DNA from: Ischnura elegans
Taxonomy: Eukaryota; Arthropoda; Insecta; Odonata; Coenagrionidae
Assembly (NCBI RefSeq): GCF_921293095.1
Contig: NC_060251.1
Span: forward strand, 64,683,585 to 64,747,584
Reading direction: 5' to 3'
DNA length: 64,000 bases
The notes beneath the pieces were generated by a model. That model searched no databases. It saw nothing but the letters and a program-made list of their open reading frames with translations, and had not been told where the DNA came from. Within the stretch, counting starts at the first letter, position 1, and each line of letters starts with the position of its first letter. Below are positions 36,901 to 44,912 of this stretch, piece after piece. Position numbers and translations under genes: made by a program.

Positions 36901-38552
36901 AGTATTGTGCTTAGTATTTCATGTGTCCACGTATCTCAATGAAATTCATTTTTGGACTCTGCAATATTGTTGACTATCCAAGAAAAAAAATTGCTAGAAA
37001 CTCAAGATAACTTGTGTTTCCAGGTATGGAAGTATTGCTCTTGAGGAATGATTATGACCATTATGTATGTAAAATATTCTTGTATTTTGGTTAGATCATG
37101 ATGAAATTATGTTGTGAGATGGATTACAAATAATGAGCTACCATAAATGCAGGTTATACTGCCATAGACCATTTACCGGAATGAAAAGGAGGTGCTGGTT
37201 CAAGTGAAAAATTTGGGCGCTGAAAAGTTTTCTTTCGTTGCTAAGTCCTGTTTCTCTTTCAAAGCATCCGTTTTAGGTCTTCTCATTGAAATTTTTGCAT
37301 TTTGGTCACAAGAGGTCTCAGAATAAGCTCAGTTGCTTCAGGGTAGGTAAAAAGTAGCTAACTATGGGTAACTATCTTTTAACCATGAGAAGAGAATGCT
37401 TTAAATGTGCGGCAACTTACAGATTGAAAATAAGTACACCATTAATTGATGGTGTTTGTCACGAGTTCTCCAACATGTAAAACTATGTGTTGCCGTTGTC
37501 TTGATGTTCAACTCTAACATCTGGGGATATCTGAACAAAACATCAGCCATAGATAGACCCCGTGGAGAACCCGAGGAATTCCTTCACTATATAAGCCTAT
37601 GATCTTACTTTGCCTCATCAATTAATTAACTTATATTTCTTTCTTTGCATAATCCTGTTGCAGTCATGGGATTCCGCAAGTGGAGCAGAAATGGGTCATC
37701 CTCCTCCTCCAATAGGCATGGGTGGGCCAGCTCCTACAGCATTGGTGGTCCCCCTACCTCTCGCCAATTCATCTTCCACTGGTGTGTCATCTCCTATTCG
37801 CTCGAGTAGCAAGGATCGCAAGGAGGAACCAGGGCTTGTCAGCCAGGACTCATCGCAGGACGCTTTTGGTGGAAGTGTCAAGGGCAGCGGCTCAGTTTCG
37901 GGCAGAGGTGATCCTGATGACGAAAGGATCAAGGACGACATGGTGGTGGCTCCTCCACCTCCTCCGCCCAAGGAGAAGGAAGGCAGGCACAGGGACAGGT
38001 GGGTGATAAAATACTCGCGCCATTCCTGGTCACCTTGTTTTGCTGTTCATTCCTCTGCTCTAATTGACTTACCCAACAAATGTCACCGACCCATATTGGA
38101 GTTACATGTAAATTTTTTCCATACTTGATGGTCATACACGATGAAAGTCCACAAATAAAATACTCATGCCACTTCTGGTCACCTTGTTTTGCTGTTTATT
38201 TCCCTGCACCAATTGACTTACCCAACGAAAGTCACCTACTCACTTTGAAGTTACACGTCAATTTATCCATGCTTGATGGTCCTACAAGATAAAAGTTCTC
38301 AAATATCAATGGGAATGATATGTGTGGCTTTTACAATAATGATTGTAATTTGTGATATCGATTTTTATGTCAAGCCCTTCATTTTGCTATCCTTTGTCCG
38401 ATTTCACTTGTTGAAGGTCGCATCGTCACCGATCTCGCAGTCGCAGCACAGAGCGCAGGAGGCGGCACAAGAGCCGGAGTCGTAGCCCAGGCCACAGGCA
38501 TCGTAAGAAGAAGTCTAGGAGGGAGCGGGAGGTGAAGGAGGAGTCCGAGTGA
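9991..38552 (+). CDS. Fip1: Pre-mRNA 3'-end processing factor FIP1, ten coding exons
   Basis: CPSF-associated factor that tethers poly(A) polymerase during nuclear mRNA polyadenylation. Exons: 9991-10143, 10223-10298, 10491-10636, 13371-13518, 13631-13746, 15940-16125, 17115-17236, 32315-32429, 37664-37998 and 38417-38552. Phases agree throughout, giving 1533 nt and 510 residues. An acidic N-terminus ([11 protein letters not shown] near residue 90) is followed by the diagnostic Fip1 motif at about residues 163-185 ([10 protein letters not shown], then [12 protein letters not shown]). Next come a proline-rich middle, the [15 protein letters not shown] segment and an arginine/serine-rich end ([20 protein letters not shown]). 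Exon 3 could instead start at an upstream acceptor near 10363, since the frame stays open. An extra 36-codon exon at 32825-32932 may be included. Introns of up to 15 kb are filled with transposons, and none interrupts an exon. Confidence 0.93.
11533..13107. mobile_element. Possible hAT-type relic with degenerate inverted ends
   Basis: The left end TAGGGATGTGCGAGTAGTAC resembles hAT termini. The right end near 13060-13107 reads, in reverse complement, GGACATGCGAGTGCGAGTAC, followed by GAGTCTAGTAG. Both ends are rich in GAGT/CGAG words, as in the hAT element at 30153. About 8 of 12 terminal positions agree. No clean 8-bp target duplication was found and no transposase is visible, so the limits are approximate. 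Confidence 0.35.
11643..11910. mobile_element. 268-bp MITE with 22-bp inverted repeats
   Basis: The ends are near-perfect inverted repeats, ATCGATGGCTAAGTTCTAAC on the left and its reverse complement with one change on the right. The interior is A+T-rich and non-coding. It lies within the proposed hAT relic in Fip1 intron 3, so it is probably a younger insertion. The superfamily is not clear. Confidence 0.65.
13747..15939. other. Fip1 intron 5
   Basis: A 2.2-kb A+T-rich intron between the Fip1-motif exon and exon 6. I see no transposon end, RNA gene or open frame worth reporting. Confidence 0.55.
16174..16553. mobile_element. 380-bp MITE-like repeat with CTACAGTCC ends
   Basis: It begins ACTACAGTCCGGC and ends with the near reverse complement GGCTGGACTGTAGT. 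It lies in Fip1 intron 6. A partial inverted copy of its left end occurs at 17461-17527, which shows it is a repeat family. Short open frames inside are not convincing. No target duplication could be fixed. Confidence 0.55.
17461..17527 (-). repeat. Partial inverted copy of the CTACAGTCC repeat
   Basis: This matches the reverse complement of about 16172-16240. Shared words are GGCGCAGGGTTTTCC, CTTTTGTGCTG and the end CTGGACTGTA. It lies in Fip1 intron 7, just past exon 7. The rest of the element is not recognisable here. Confidence 0.6.
17879..18242. mobile_element. Harbinger-type (Tourist-like) MITE, 364 bp, TTA target duplication
   Basis: Terminal inverted repeats GGCCCCGGGTACGATACGAG (left) and GGCCTCGGGTATGATACGAG (right, reverse complement) continue into GCGGC. 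They are flanked on both sides by TTA (17876-17878 and 18243-18245), the 3-bp duplication typical of PIF/Harbinger elements. The interior is unusually G+C-rich for this region, with repeated GAGCGGC/GCCGCTC words, and codes for nothing. It sits in Fip1 intron 7. Confidence 0.85.
18736..18943 (-). repeat. tRNA-derived SINE
   Basis: On the minus strand it starts CCGGCCTCGGTGGCGGTGGG, with an A-box-like stretch at about 18918-18932. A strong B box GGTTCGAGTCC follows at about 18881-18891. A roughly 100-nt unrelated body then ends in an AATAAATAAA-type A-rich tail (18736-18767). Pol III boxes in the right order and spacing, plus the tail, identify a SINE head-body-tail. It lies in Fip1 intron 7, antisense to the gene. 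Confidence 0.85.
19101..19148 (-). mobile_element. pogo/Tigger-like terminal sequence
   Basis: On the minus strand, TA is followed by CAGTAGACTCTCGTTAATAC and a second TTATTACGAAGCTCTC-type subterminal word, a pattern typical of Tigger/pogo ends. The partner end was not found, so this may be a truncated element. A similar end occurs at 25106. Confidence 0.45.
19703..20250 (-). repeat. Dispersed repeat, copy 2
   Basis: Inverted copy of 1-545, inserted between two conserved blocks of the hAT transposase relic. No protein is recognised in it. It is non-autonomous or a fragment of a larger unknown element. Confidence 0.75.
21893..23365 (+). CDS. Non-LTR retrotransposon reverse transcriptase, 5'-truncated
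   Basis: An uninterrupted frame opens after a stop at 21890 and runs to 23365, about 490 residues. It contains the RT motifs in order: [13 protein letters not shown] and NYRPISLLS, then the motif A region [29 protein letters not shown] and the catalytic FADDVAL (FADD replaces the common YADD) follow, then KYLGVTLD. Next comes the C-terminal domain with [13 protein letters not shown]. Codons upstream of 21950 ([13 protein letters not shown]) belong to the same protein, so the first ATG or TTG is not the true start. The endonuclease and ORF1 are missing, which indicates 5' truncation. It resembles Jockey/CR1-group LINEs. An intact frame suggests a recent insertion. Confidence 0.9.
   Translation, partial: LVFACVITNIAPVFAHICNLSFEKGEFPNPLKKAVVIPVFKKGERLNIENYRPISLLSILSKIVEKLMKKRLLSYLHKVKFFSVNQFGFLSGKSTEHALMNYMTDVFEGINAKKRVGTIFIDIKKAFDSLDHKILLQKLEMAGVRGIALNWFRSYLTNRSQCVKVKNSFSAFSSINTGVPQGSVLGPILFLTYINDLCNLELNGKITTFADDVALNYVYSTWDEVVNAMQHDLSCLRHWFQYNGLELSERKTQCMFYDICDYYNLDVKLQYHTLDCSMHSCTCPVIKMTKEVKYLGVTLDYRLKWDKQIANVSAVLKRSLTKFYFIRNKCPLFARKMIYHALVHSKLDYGLTCWGGAYFNTLKSAYFVQKKIVRLLLLKKRYEHSRPLFIELNILPLRYMYCYKVLKNFFLRSGYSPKIFGSYVLFNPRRGFSIPMHKPNLTMYKRSFLYMGPKLYNMLPNTIKETNCFGKYKRLIQKWIMTFEDIEKLW
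23366..23667 (+). repeat. LINE 3' untranslated region with A-run and TTA repeats
   Basis: Follows the RT stop codon. It contains GTTAGCCCAAACACAGGC, an internal run of 16 A, then AATAAA and seven TTA-type repeats at 23647-23666 that mark the 3' end of the LINE. A similar GGGTTAGCTCCCATGAA plus TTA tail occurs at about 52670-52707, indicating a related LINE there. Confidence 0.8.
24913..27274. mobile_element. hAT-type element, 2.36 kb, perfect 8-bp target duplication
   Basis: The ends are CAGTGGCGGCTCGTGAG (left) and, in reverse complement, CAGTGGCGGCTTGCCC. The flanks are identical 8-mers AACTCAGG at 24905-24912 and 27275-27282, the length expected for hAT insertions. The interior has only short open frames with no recognisable transposase, so it is non-autonomous. 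It includes a second pogo-like end at 25106. It splits the BED-finger hAT relic directly after the finger. Confidence 0.9.
25106..25160 (+). mobile_element. Second pogo/Tigger-like terminus
   Basis: CAGTAGACTCTCGGTCATAC followed by a repeated GACTCTCGATTATAC word, close to the minus-strand end at 19101-19148. No matching far end was identified, so it is a relic or was captured by the surrounding hAT element. Confidence 0.4.
27508..27970 (-). repeat. 5' non-coding part and terminal repeat of the BED-finger hAT relic
   Basis: Between the BED-finger start and a hAT-like terminus at 27970 (TAGGGATGGACCGATTC on the minus strand). Several CGATA/TATCG words lie near the end (27880-27960). The expected matching 3' terminus is not found near 19 kb, so pairing with that transposase is an inference. 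Confidence 0.5.
28074..29800. mobile_element. 1.73-kb TA-flanked DNA transposon (pogo/mariner type), non-autonomous
   Basis: The left end CCGTATAAGCGCGTGTAAGA and the right end (reverse complement CCGTATAAGCGTGTGTGTG) converge again at GGCGCACC. Each is preceded by TA (28072-28073, 29801-29802), indicating a TA target. No transposase is visible. Inside is a perfect 14-bp hairpin at 28771-28814. Confidence 0.78.
28771..28814. repeat. Perfect hairpin, 14-bp stem
   Basis: GAAATACGGAGGGG and CCCCTCCGTATTTC flank a 16-base loop. It lies in the middle of the 28074-29800 element, in a purine-rich patch with repeated GAAGGAG words. Its role is unknown. Confidence 0.7.
30153..31819. mobile_element. 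hAT element, 1.67 kb, perfect 8-bp target duplication
   Basis: The ends are TAGAGATGTGCGAATAG on the left and, in reverse complement, TAGAGATGGGTCGAATAG on the right. They are flanked by identical GAAATGAA (30145-30152, 31820-31827). Both termini are dense in TCGAATA/TATTCGA words (30160-30270, 31700-31810), which would form many short palindromes and possible transposase-binding arrays. The interior contains a 280-bp tandem duplication but no transposase. It lies in Fip1 intron 7, about 0.5 kb before exon 8. Confidence 0.9.
30491..31045. repeat. Tandem duplication of ~280 bp inside the hAT element
   Basis: Unit 1 (about 30491-30772) and unit 2 (about 30773-31045) share CCGTGGGATA, CCATTCAGCACT, CAGCTCGCGCAGG and GCTTCGAAGTTCCCCATTTC in the same order. 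Many substitutions and small indels show the duplication is old. Confidence 0.8.
32430..33888. other. Fip1 intron 8, proximal part
   Basis: A+T-rich intron sequence. The only notable element is the candidate exon at 32825-32932. A 121-codon minus-strand frame (33523-33888) reads as low-similarity sequence and I do not call it. Confidence 0.5.
32825..32932 (+). CDS. Candidate cassette exon of Fip1
   Basis: A pyrimidine-containing acceptor ending TTTCAG at 32824 and a donor CAG/GTAACT at 32933 bound exactly 108 nt. The stretch is open in the frame set by exon 8 and would return to the exon 9 frame, so it can be included or skipped without a shift. It encodes 36 basic residues including [18 protein letters not shown] and ending TSYYYQ. 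The exact length and phase fit suggest a real alternative exon. The residues are not a known domain, and an overlapping frame also looks basic, so chance is possible. Confidence 0.45.
33889..35007. repeat. 1.1-kb foldback element with ~445-bp arms
   Basis: The left arm (about 33889-34334) and right arm (about 34565-35007) are reverse complements almost base for base. Examples are GTACCTAATATACACCACGC, CGGCCACCCGAAGGTCGTGT and TTTCCTTACCATTCCTTCAA and their mirror copies. A 230-bp spacer separates them. Read on the minus strand from the spacer edge, GGTGGTCCAGTGGATACGGC and, about 30 nt on, GAGTTCGATCC resemble the A and B boxes of a tRNA gene. The A-box-like part is also present in the left arm. 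A transcript from either strand would form a hairpin of over 400 bp. It sits in Fip1 intron 8. Confidence 0.88.
34498..34585 (-). repeat. tRNA-like core of the foldback element
   Basis: On the minus strand this has an A-box-like TGGTCCAGTGGATACGG and a B-box-like GAGTTCGATCC in tRNA-like spacing, then TTATTCACGGAAC. No full cloverleaf was checked by folding, and a functional tRNA is unlikely given the context. It may be a SINE head that seeded the palindrome. Confidence 0.5.
35008..37663. other. Fip1 intron 8, distal part
   Basis: The first 40 nt after the foldback repeat again CGGCCACCCGAAGGTCGTGT, a third partial copy of an arm segment. Farther on there is a 12-bp hairpin at 36186-36229 (GTGCAGCTTACA/TGTAAGCTGCGC). 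The rest is unassigned A+T-rich intron. Confidence 0.55.
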
Positions 38553-38767
38553 TTTGCTTGACCGAACAAGCATTCTCTTGTGTGTGGGACAGAAGCATGT
38601 TCACATGTGTTGTGTGTGAAATGAACATAGACAGGGATTGGGTAATTTTGTCCAAGAACGCTTGTGCAAGTACAAAGCCAGTGTTTATAATGAATTGTAA
38701 ATATAAATAATTTAATCTGTGTCTATGTTCACAGATAATCTCATCAGCTAAATTCACCAAGAATAAA
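38553..38767 (+). promoter_or_regulatory. Fip1 3' untranslated region and poly(A) signal
   Basis: Runs from the stop codon (38550-38552) to AATAAA at 38762-38767. A further AATAAA-like hexamer near 38862 could give a longer form. No transposon is seen in this stretch. Confidence 0.65.
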
Positions 38768-40276
38768 AGTCAAAACTTATCAGATTTACATGAATACACA
38801 TATTACCTAATTTATTGCACATTTTTCCTCTCAGAGATTGAAAATTACCAAATTCCTGTATAAATAAAATGTTGTTCTCTTTTGTTCTTCTTTTATTGAG
38901 TATAAGTGTTAGAATCAAAGCTAGTATGAGTGGTACCTTTGAGTGAAACCCATTATTTCTCATATTCTTGTTCCAAGGATGCTGCTCATAAAGATATTTA
39001 CTCGCTGACTAGATCTGTTTTAATATGTTTTCTATAAAATTCGTTATTTTTTATTTATTCATGATGTTCTGTAAAATTTCAATCAGAATTTTTATTCTTC
39101 ATTCCTCTCTTAACAATTGTTTGATAATATGGATTGTGCTGCAACTGGCATTAAGGGAGTACAATCACTGATGGCTATGAATCTTATATGTGCAACCTAT
39201 TCCACCCAATTATTTGAAAAAGGTGAGAAAGTGTTTAATCCCTCTTTCCATTAGCAAATGCTTCCCAACTTGCCTTGGTTAATTTAGCTAATATTTGCTG
39301 TGAATAATTAAGTGACATTTGTCATTTTATGTCAATATATGAGATTAGTACGCATGTGGGATTTTTTTTTGTTTTATCTTGTCCTCATTTTCTAAAAGAT
39401 GGTCTTAGCCAGACTTTTAATAGCCAACATATAGGTAAAAATTAGGGATTTCTTTTCAGAAATAACACTCAAAGTAAGCAATTTTTGTCTGAGAATGGTA
39501 AATTTTCTAGCCGATTTCAGCCTGTCACTGTAGACTGTCTCACATTATGGGCCAATGGGATCAAGAAGTGTTGGCCTTAGCAATTTATACTTGACCCCTG
39601 CGAGAAGGGGGATGGAGAATACTCTCGCAGTATCCCTGCTTGTCGTAGAAGGCGACTAAAAGGGTGGGGAAGTAACTGAAAAGCTGTTAAAAATTAATGA
39701 AAGGTTTACTTTCCCGTGCCAATTTTTAGGGGATGTGACATTTCATTCCTGCGAGTTACATAATTTTAAATATAATATTTTTTTCTGGTTCATGGTTGAA
39801 TGATTGAAATTTGTAATTTCAACAGAATTTATTTGAAATTAAAATCGCATTACACCTCACTGGCATCATCATAAGAACTGTCCCTGCACATAATGCATGG
39901 GTAAAAGTGCATTATTTTTCATGGACCCTATCCAACGAATTTGCCATTTGGACAGTTTCTTTACCCTAGAGTTCAACACATGATGCAGATGAAAATTACT
40001 AATGATGCAGTGAGAAATTGACCTCCGGTATATACGAGGGTCTTCTTCTTGAAGGGTAGAGAAGTGTTGGTAATCTTAGGGTCTTTGGAGGGAGGGAGGT
40101 TAGTAATTCTGCTGAGTTGGGCCCCTAGTGTCCCGCTAGTATCCCTCAGAGTATATTTCCGTATATTGGCATCAGTAAAATTTGTGAAGATATTCTCAAA
40201 GAGCTAAGGACCCTGAAGATATTTCCATGGCAGGTTCTGAAGCATTAATTTATGTTTTTATTTTGGTTATTTGTAT
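38768..40276. other. Intergenic DNA downstream of Fip1
   Basis: No gene recognised. At 39598-39670 there is a repeat-like block with CTCGCAGTATCCCTGCTTGT followed by CGTAGAAGGCGACTAAAAGG. It resembles a short motif I remember as widespread in arthropod genomes. Confidence 0.45.
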
Positions 40277-41080
40277 TTAGTATTGCTGACATAATGCATT
40301 GAGAGAGTATAGTATAGAGTATGCATTGACAGTGGAATACTTACAACTGACAGTAACAATATAATACATGACAAGAATGAATAAATTTCCATGGCATGTG
40401 TTAATAACTTTTCCACTAAATTTAATCTGAGGATTTTGATTTAGTTGAAGGAAGCAAATGAAATATGAGTCACAACATTCATATTTCGATCCACATTCAT
40501 CAAATGGTGTTCTACCTGTCGGTATGTCCCTTGTGCCAATGCTGTCTCCATTCTTTCCTGTTTCCATCCATTTCTTATTAGTCCCCGTATTTTCCCATCT
40601 TAAAATTGTTTTCTCCTTCCTCTTCTTCTGTTCCCTTCCACCGTTCCCTCCAAGGCTACCTTCAAAATGAGCACCTCCCATCACATGTTCCAGCCAGTTA
40701 CCATCCCTTACATTTATTTTAGCCATCAACTTTCTTTCCTCATCTACCCTGTTCAACACTTGCTCACTCCTTACTCGATCCATCCACCGTATTCCCTCCA
40801 TCTTCCTACAAAACCCTATCTTGAACGCCCCAATTCTTTCCCTATCTCTCTTCTCCAGCAAGCCTCAGAGCCATACATAAAAATGCATAACATGTAACCA
40901 ATCTCCTCAATTTTAAGTCCAGTCCCTTGTTACACAACACTATCCTTCTAGAAAACATCATTGGCCATTTCTATCCTCCTTTTTATTTTTCCTCTATTCT
41001 TCCAGTCCTCTGTTATCAAGTAGCTGTAGATTCTCACATTCTTTATTTCACCTTCTTTTGTCTTCACTCTCATACCATTT
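40277..41080 (-). pseudogene. LINE C-terminal fragment
   Basis: Minus-strand reading gives, in order and with frame slips, the post-RT region of a LINE: VKTKEGEIKNVRIYS, SYLITEDWKNRGKIKRRIEM, then GLDLKLRRLVTCYAF. A 194-codon open frame (40861-40277) follows with MEGIRWMDRVRSEQVLNRV and GNWLEHVMGG. This order (SMITEDG..., LRKRL.KCYVW, M..I.W.DRVRNEEVL, NWLGHVLRG) is typical of arthropod RTE/craton-like elements. The catalytic domain is missing. A truncated copy of its upstream edge recurs at 56735. Confidence 0.8.
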
Positions 41081-41129
41081 ACATTTTTCACATACATCTT
41101 TTTTACATTTCATTTCATATGTGGTCCAT

Positions 41130-41720
41130 TATGTGAATGCGTATTTCTTTGTGCCACTTCAGACACTGTGCCTCCATTTCCTTATACTCCACATTACATT
41201 AGGGTTTATTTACCAAATGGCCCCTCTAGGAGGTGGATGATGTCGAATCTGCTAGATATTTTGGTGCAATCATAAGGATATCCCTCCTTTCCTTCCACTT
41301 CGAAACACAAATCTCTTGAATCATTTCTCCTCTTCTTAATCGTTGGCGGACTGCCTTAGGAGGGTTCCCTTTTCAGTCTTTCCGAAGCATACCTGATTGC
41401 TTGCGTCACTCACTCAAAAGAGAGACCCTATTGTAAAAGTTGTTCATAGATATTGTATGGCCAGGACATTGTATTAAGGACCAAAGACAAATCTGTAACA
41501 ACGACTGCATCCATACCAGATTGGTCCTTGGTCCTGAGTTTTTTCCTCCTCATTCTCAGACCTGTTCTCCACATCCGTTTTCCCCTCATTTGCCGAATCG
41601 AGGAAAGAATAAAGATGTCCCTCTGTCCATTTCGGTCACTGTATAGGTCTCCCGTACAACAACTTTGTCCATATGCCCAACCTGGGCATCATTAGGGTCC
41701 TTCCCTCTCGCAATTACCTA
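41130..41720 (-). pseudogene. piggyBac-like transposase relic, copy A
   Basis: On the minus strand the fragment ISMNNFYNRVSLF (near 41460-41420) corresponds to the piggyBac DNFYTS.PLF block. It is followed by GNPPKAVRQRLRRGE and SKWKERRDILMI, which fit the GLP..LKK.L..GE and KW.DKRDV.LLSTIH blocks. Upstream is KWTEGHLYSFLDSANEGK. Stops and shifts break the frame. The assignment is from block order and spacing and the best copy is at 57073-57468. Confidence 0.6.
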
Positions 41721-42084
41721 CAAAATTCTCCTGGGTCTTCATGGTTCCGCCACCACCTTAAGGCTCCCGAGGTGTATCTGTAAATTATCGCCACAGTCGA
41801 CCAGTAGATATTCTACTGGGCAGCACGTGGGAATAGATTTTGAAGGGATGGAATTGGATCCAGAGGGCTAGGATAAAATGAAAAGGCACGGGATTCATTT
41901 TTTATTTTCTATGTTAGTTCGGAATAAATTTAGAAATTCATCCCCCTCCTTTTTTGATCATCAACCAACTCCTCCACTGAGGCTACCAGCCTCTCCAACA
42001 CATCCTCCCTCGCACTCAACGACCTCCTCTTATGCAATTGAGGGCTGTTGCTGTATGAGGTGGTGGATGCAGAGGAGCTCAAGG

Positions 42085-42545
42085 AGCACCCATCGCCTCC
42101 GTCCTGCAAGCTCCCTGGAGACTCCGGCTGGCTAGAAATAAATAGGCAAGGCAGAGAAACCGTATCCCGTTCGTAAAGCACCAAGTGCATGACCCCGTGA
42201 AGAGGTCATGTGGCCGCACACTCTCTATTCTTCTTCCTTCTCACTCCCTGTGGCAGGCTTCATTATGTTCTACAATAATGGTAAAAATGAAATTACTTGA
42301 GAGGATATTACGAGTAATGGAGCACCCATCGCCTCCGTCCTGCAAGATCCCTGGAGACTCCGGCTGGCTAGAAATAAATAGGCAAGGCAGAGAAACCGTA
42401 TCCCGCTCGGAAAGCACCAAGTGCATGACCCCGTGAAGAGGCCATGTGGCCGCACACTCTCTATTCTCCTTCCCTCTCACTCCCTGTGGGAGGGTTCCTA
42501 ATAATAGTAAAAATGAAATTACTTGAGAGGATATTACTAGTAATG
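42085..42545. repeat. Tandem repeat, two ~230-bp units (copy A)
   Basis: Unit 1 (about 42085-42316) and unit 2 (about 42317-42545) each contain GGAGCACCCATCGCCTCCGT, CTGGCTAGAAATAAATAGGC, ATGTGGCCGCACACTCTCTA and GGATATTACTAGTAAT or GGATATTACGAGTAAT. The same two-unit array is present in copy B (57822-58295). A minus-strand open frame through unit 1 continues to 41930 with an RREDVLERLVASVEEL-like helix (SLSAREDVLERLVASVEEL). Confidence 0.85.
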
Positions 42546-42689
42546 GAGCACATTCTCCACTTTACTTTACAACTTCGAAAATTCATATAAATTTTATTAA
42601 ACAAGGTACATAGCTGGTTTTGGTGTTATTTTAAAGGAAAAAACTTCCTCATTGGTTCTGAGAGATCTGGCGGGATCCTCCTTCAAGAT

Positions 42690-44340
42690 AATTCGACCAA
42701 CTGCCCTAGCCAGGCGTCATCCTGCCTATATACCCACCCGTCCGCCGAGGAACAGGCGGCCGAGCAGGCATAGGGAGGCAGGACGGTCAGCCGGATTATC
42801 GGCGGAGGGAATATACCGCCAGGTCACAGCACGTGACGAATCCTTTATTATTCGTAAGAAGAGTACAACAATTTCAGCAACATAAAAGAGCAGTCCTCTG
42901 CACTTGTCAAAGGAATTAACCACTGCAGTATTGTCACAAAATACATTAATGTTTGAGAACTAGGGCAAAAGTTATTGCGTGTATGGCGGCCATAAGGGCG
43001 GCCCAGGCTTCTGCCTCATATATTGACAATGTGTCAGGTAAGGACCATATCTCCGTGATATCAAGGCACGGGATGACCCACGCCACTTGAAAGGGTATGG
43101 CGTCGGAGTACACATCAAATGTTTGCTGGTAAGAGGAGAACTCCCTAGGCGATTGCCACACACGTTCGTCCCACAAAACATTAGGCCATTTGAGCCGTCG
43201 CTGGGCCACATCTTCAATTAGAAAATAGGGTAGCTTCTTTATATAAACGCACCACGAGACAAAGCCTATTGCCTTGGGCATATCTTCCTGCTGCAGACGT
43301 GGCACAACGTGACGTGGTTCGAGTGGAACCACGTCCGGTAGCTGATGGCTGGTCTTCTTGAGGAATGCGACAAAGAAATTTGACACAAAATCCTCGTCTA
43401 TCACGGACTGCTCGTCCTCCTGCAGTTCCTCCGGGACATCTGATGACGTGTCAGAAATAGTAGAGGGTGGACTATCAATAGTAATACTAGATTGTTCACT
43501 CACCACCGTCACGGTGTCGTCATCCGATGCTACTTCCGGCAGCTCGATGGGGTCCGGGGGCTTTCCTGTGCCTTCAAAGTTCAGAAGTTCGACCAGCCAT
43601 ACATCATCATCATCCGGCTCCATCAGGGGGGTGTCCTCCGCAGAAACTTGGTGACCGTCTCTCGAAGAAGCGCCAGCCGGATTAGGGACCCGTGGGCGCG
43701 CTGCTGGAGAAGTTGTTCTATGTTCGCGCGTCCCGGGCGCCTCTCCCTCGCCGGCCGCGTCCCCGAAAGGGCTGGAAGCCAGCTTGGGCGGAAGCGCTGG
43801 GTTTCGGTTGTCTTGGAGTGGGGTTTTGGATGATAATGGTGGGCGCTGGAACCGGGAGGGCTTGGGGGGGTATTCTCAGCAATTCGTTTCCCTGGGAGTC
43901 CCCCAATCTGAGCGCTGTTTCCCAACCATGGACTTGCACAATTCCCAACAACCGTAACCTATTGTACACTATAAATCTGACCTGTTCTGGCAGAACTGGC
44001 CATTCTGATGCAATGGACAGCATTGCATTTAACTCGTGCACGTCCCTTCTTGTTAGTTTGGTCGAACTTCGTCCCTCTCGCACAGTATGGAATAACCTGA
44101 GACACTCGTCTTCCTCTAAAGGCACTAAAATGTATAATGAGGGGTTTTCTACCTTTAATGCAGCGAAGGTCCTGGCTTCCGGGGGCTGTGGAGGCTGCTG
44201 CGGCGCCGCTGCATGTGTCCCCAGGGGACACTGTCCCCTTTACTTGTTGCGACAGCTGCGTGAACTGCTCCCTCAATGCTACGGCCCATGCCGGAACGTC
44301 CTCTGCCATACTGAAGAGCGTTGGAGAAGGGTTGCGCGGA
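42690..44340 (-). mobile_element. Gag/RNase H retroelement remnant (RT missing)
   Basis: Two neighbouring minus-strand frames. 44309-43623 has MAEDVPAWAVALREQFTQL, then after a frame slip ECLRLFHTVREGRSSTKLTR and a basic FRGRGRRGRGARDART tail like a retroelement nucleocapsid. 43623-42726 begins with an acidic MEPDDDDVW region. It then has DVYSDAIPFQVAW, IYEAEAWAALMAA, INVFCDNTAVVNSF (after one frame shift) and YIPSADNPADRP, the conserved layout of a retroelement RNase H. No RT, integrase or LTR was found. The ADNPADRP ending recalls DIRS-like elements, but the class is uncertain. It is absent from copy B. Confidence 0.6.
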
Positions 44341-44379
44341 GGCGGTGAATTGAGGCGGTGAGATCCCGACCTTTGGGAT

Positions 44380-44912
44380 GTTCAGTTTTTGCGAAAACGT
44401 GAGCGTGTATGCCTGGGTGAAAAGACTGAAGACCTAACCAAAAAACTGCCGTGCAGCTCACGAGATGCACGGCGGGTCGATTTCTTAGGGCTATTAACAA
44501 AACTTAGTCTCACTTGCTCAACGACTTCGTCAGATGTGCTTGGACGACCGGAGGATTTTTTGTTTCACTGAGCACCCTGTTTCTACAAAACACCTATGCC
44601 ACTCATAAATTGTAGGCCTACTAGGAGGATCTTTAGCGTACTAGGTACGAAAATTTCGCTGAACTGTTGTCGCAGACTTCGATTCTTCAAACCAAAACAC
44701 ACAACTAGCGCGCTCCGGTCCAGTGAAGGCAGCCATCTTTAACGTAACTGTCACTAGCGCTTGTGCGGCGCGATTAGGTACTAGCGGACTACGCGAGTCA
44801 AAAATTACACTGTTTTCCTTTAAAACAACACCACAACCAGCCCTGCACCTTGTTTAATAAAATTTATGTAAAATTTCAAAGTTGTAAATTCCTTTTTGAA
44901 ACACCCTGCATA
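44380..44912 (-). pseudogene. Mariner-superfamily transposase N-terminus (DUF4817-type HTH) with terminal repeat
   Basis: From ATG at 44736 the minus strand reads MAAFTGPERASCVFWFEESK, then TTVQRNFRT, YAKDPPSRPTIYEWHRCFVE and, after a shift, KSSGRPSTSDEVVEQVRLSF and SPKKSTRRASREL. This is the helix-turn-helix pair seen at the start of a mariner/Tc1-superfamily transposase group. A stop and a frame shift are present, and the catalytic domain is missing. The element end AGGGTGTTTCAAAAAGG lies near 44910. It abuts the gag/RNase H remnant. Confidence 0.72.

Larger units (their letters stand above)
41018..42560. repeat. Duplicated block 1, copy A
   Basis: Matches 56735-58308 on the same strand with moderate divergence. 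It includes the edge of the LINE, the piggyBac-like relic and the ~230-bp tandem repeat. Similarity starts at AAGTAGCTGTAG and ends after TAATGGAGCACATT. Confidence 0.85.

Noticed and set aside
37696-37971. Open minus-strand frame opposite Fip1 exon 9
   Set aside because: It is the antisense shadow of a proline/glycine-rich Fip1 exon.
40458-41240. Plus-strand open frames between 40.4 and 41.2 kb
   Set aside because: They are shadows of the minus-strand LINE C-terminal sequence.
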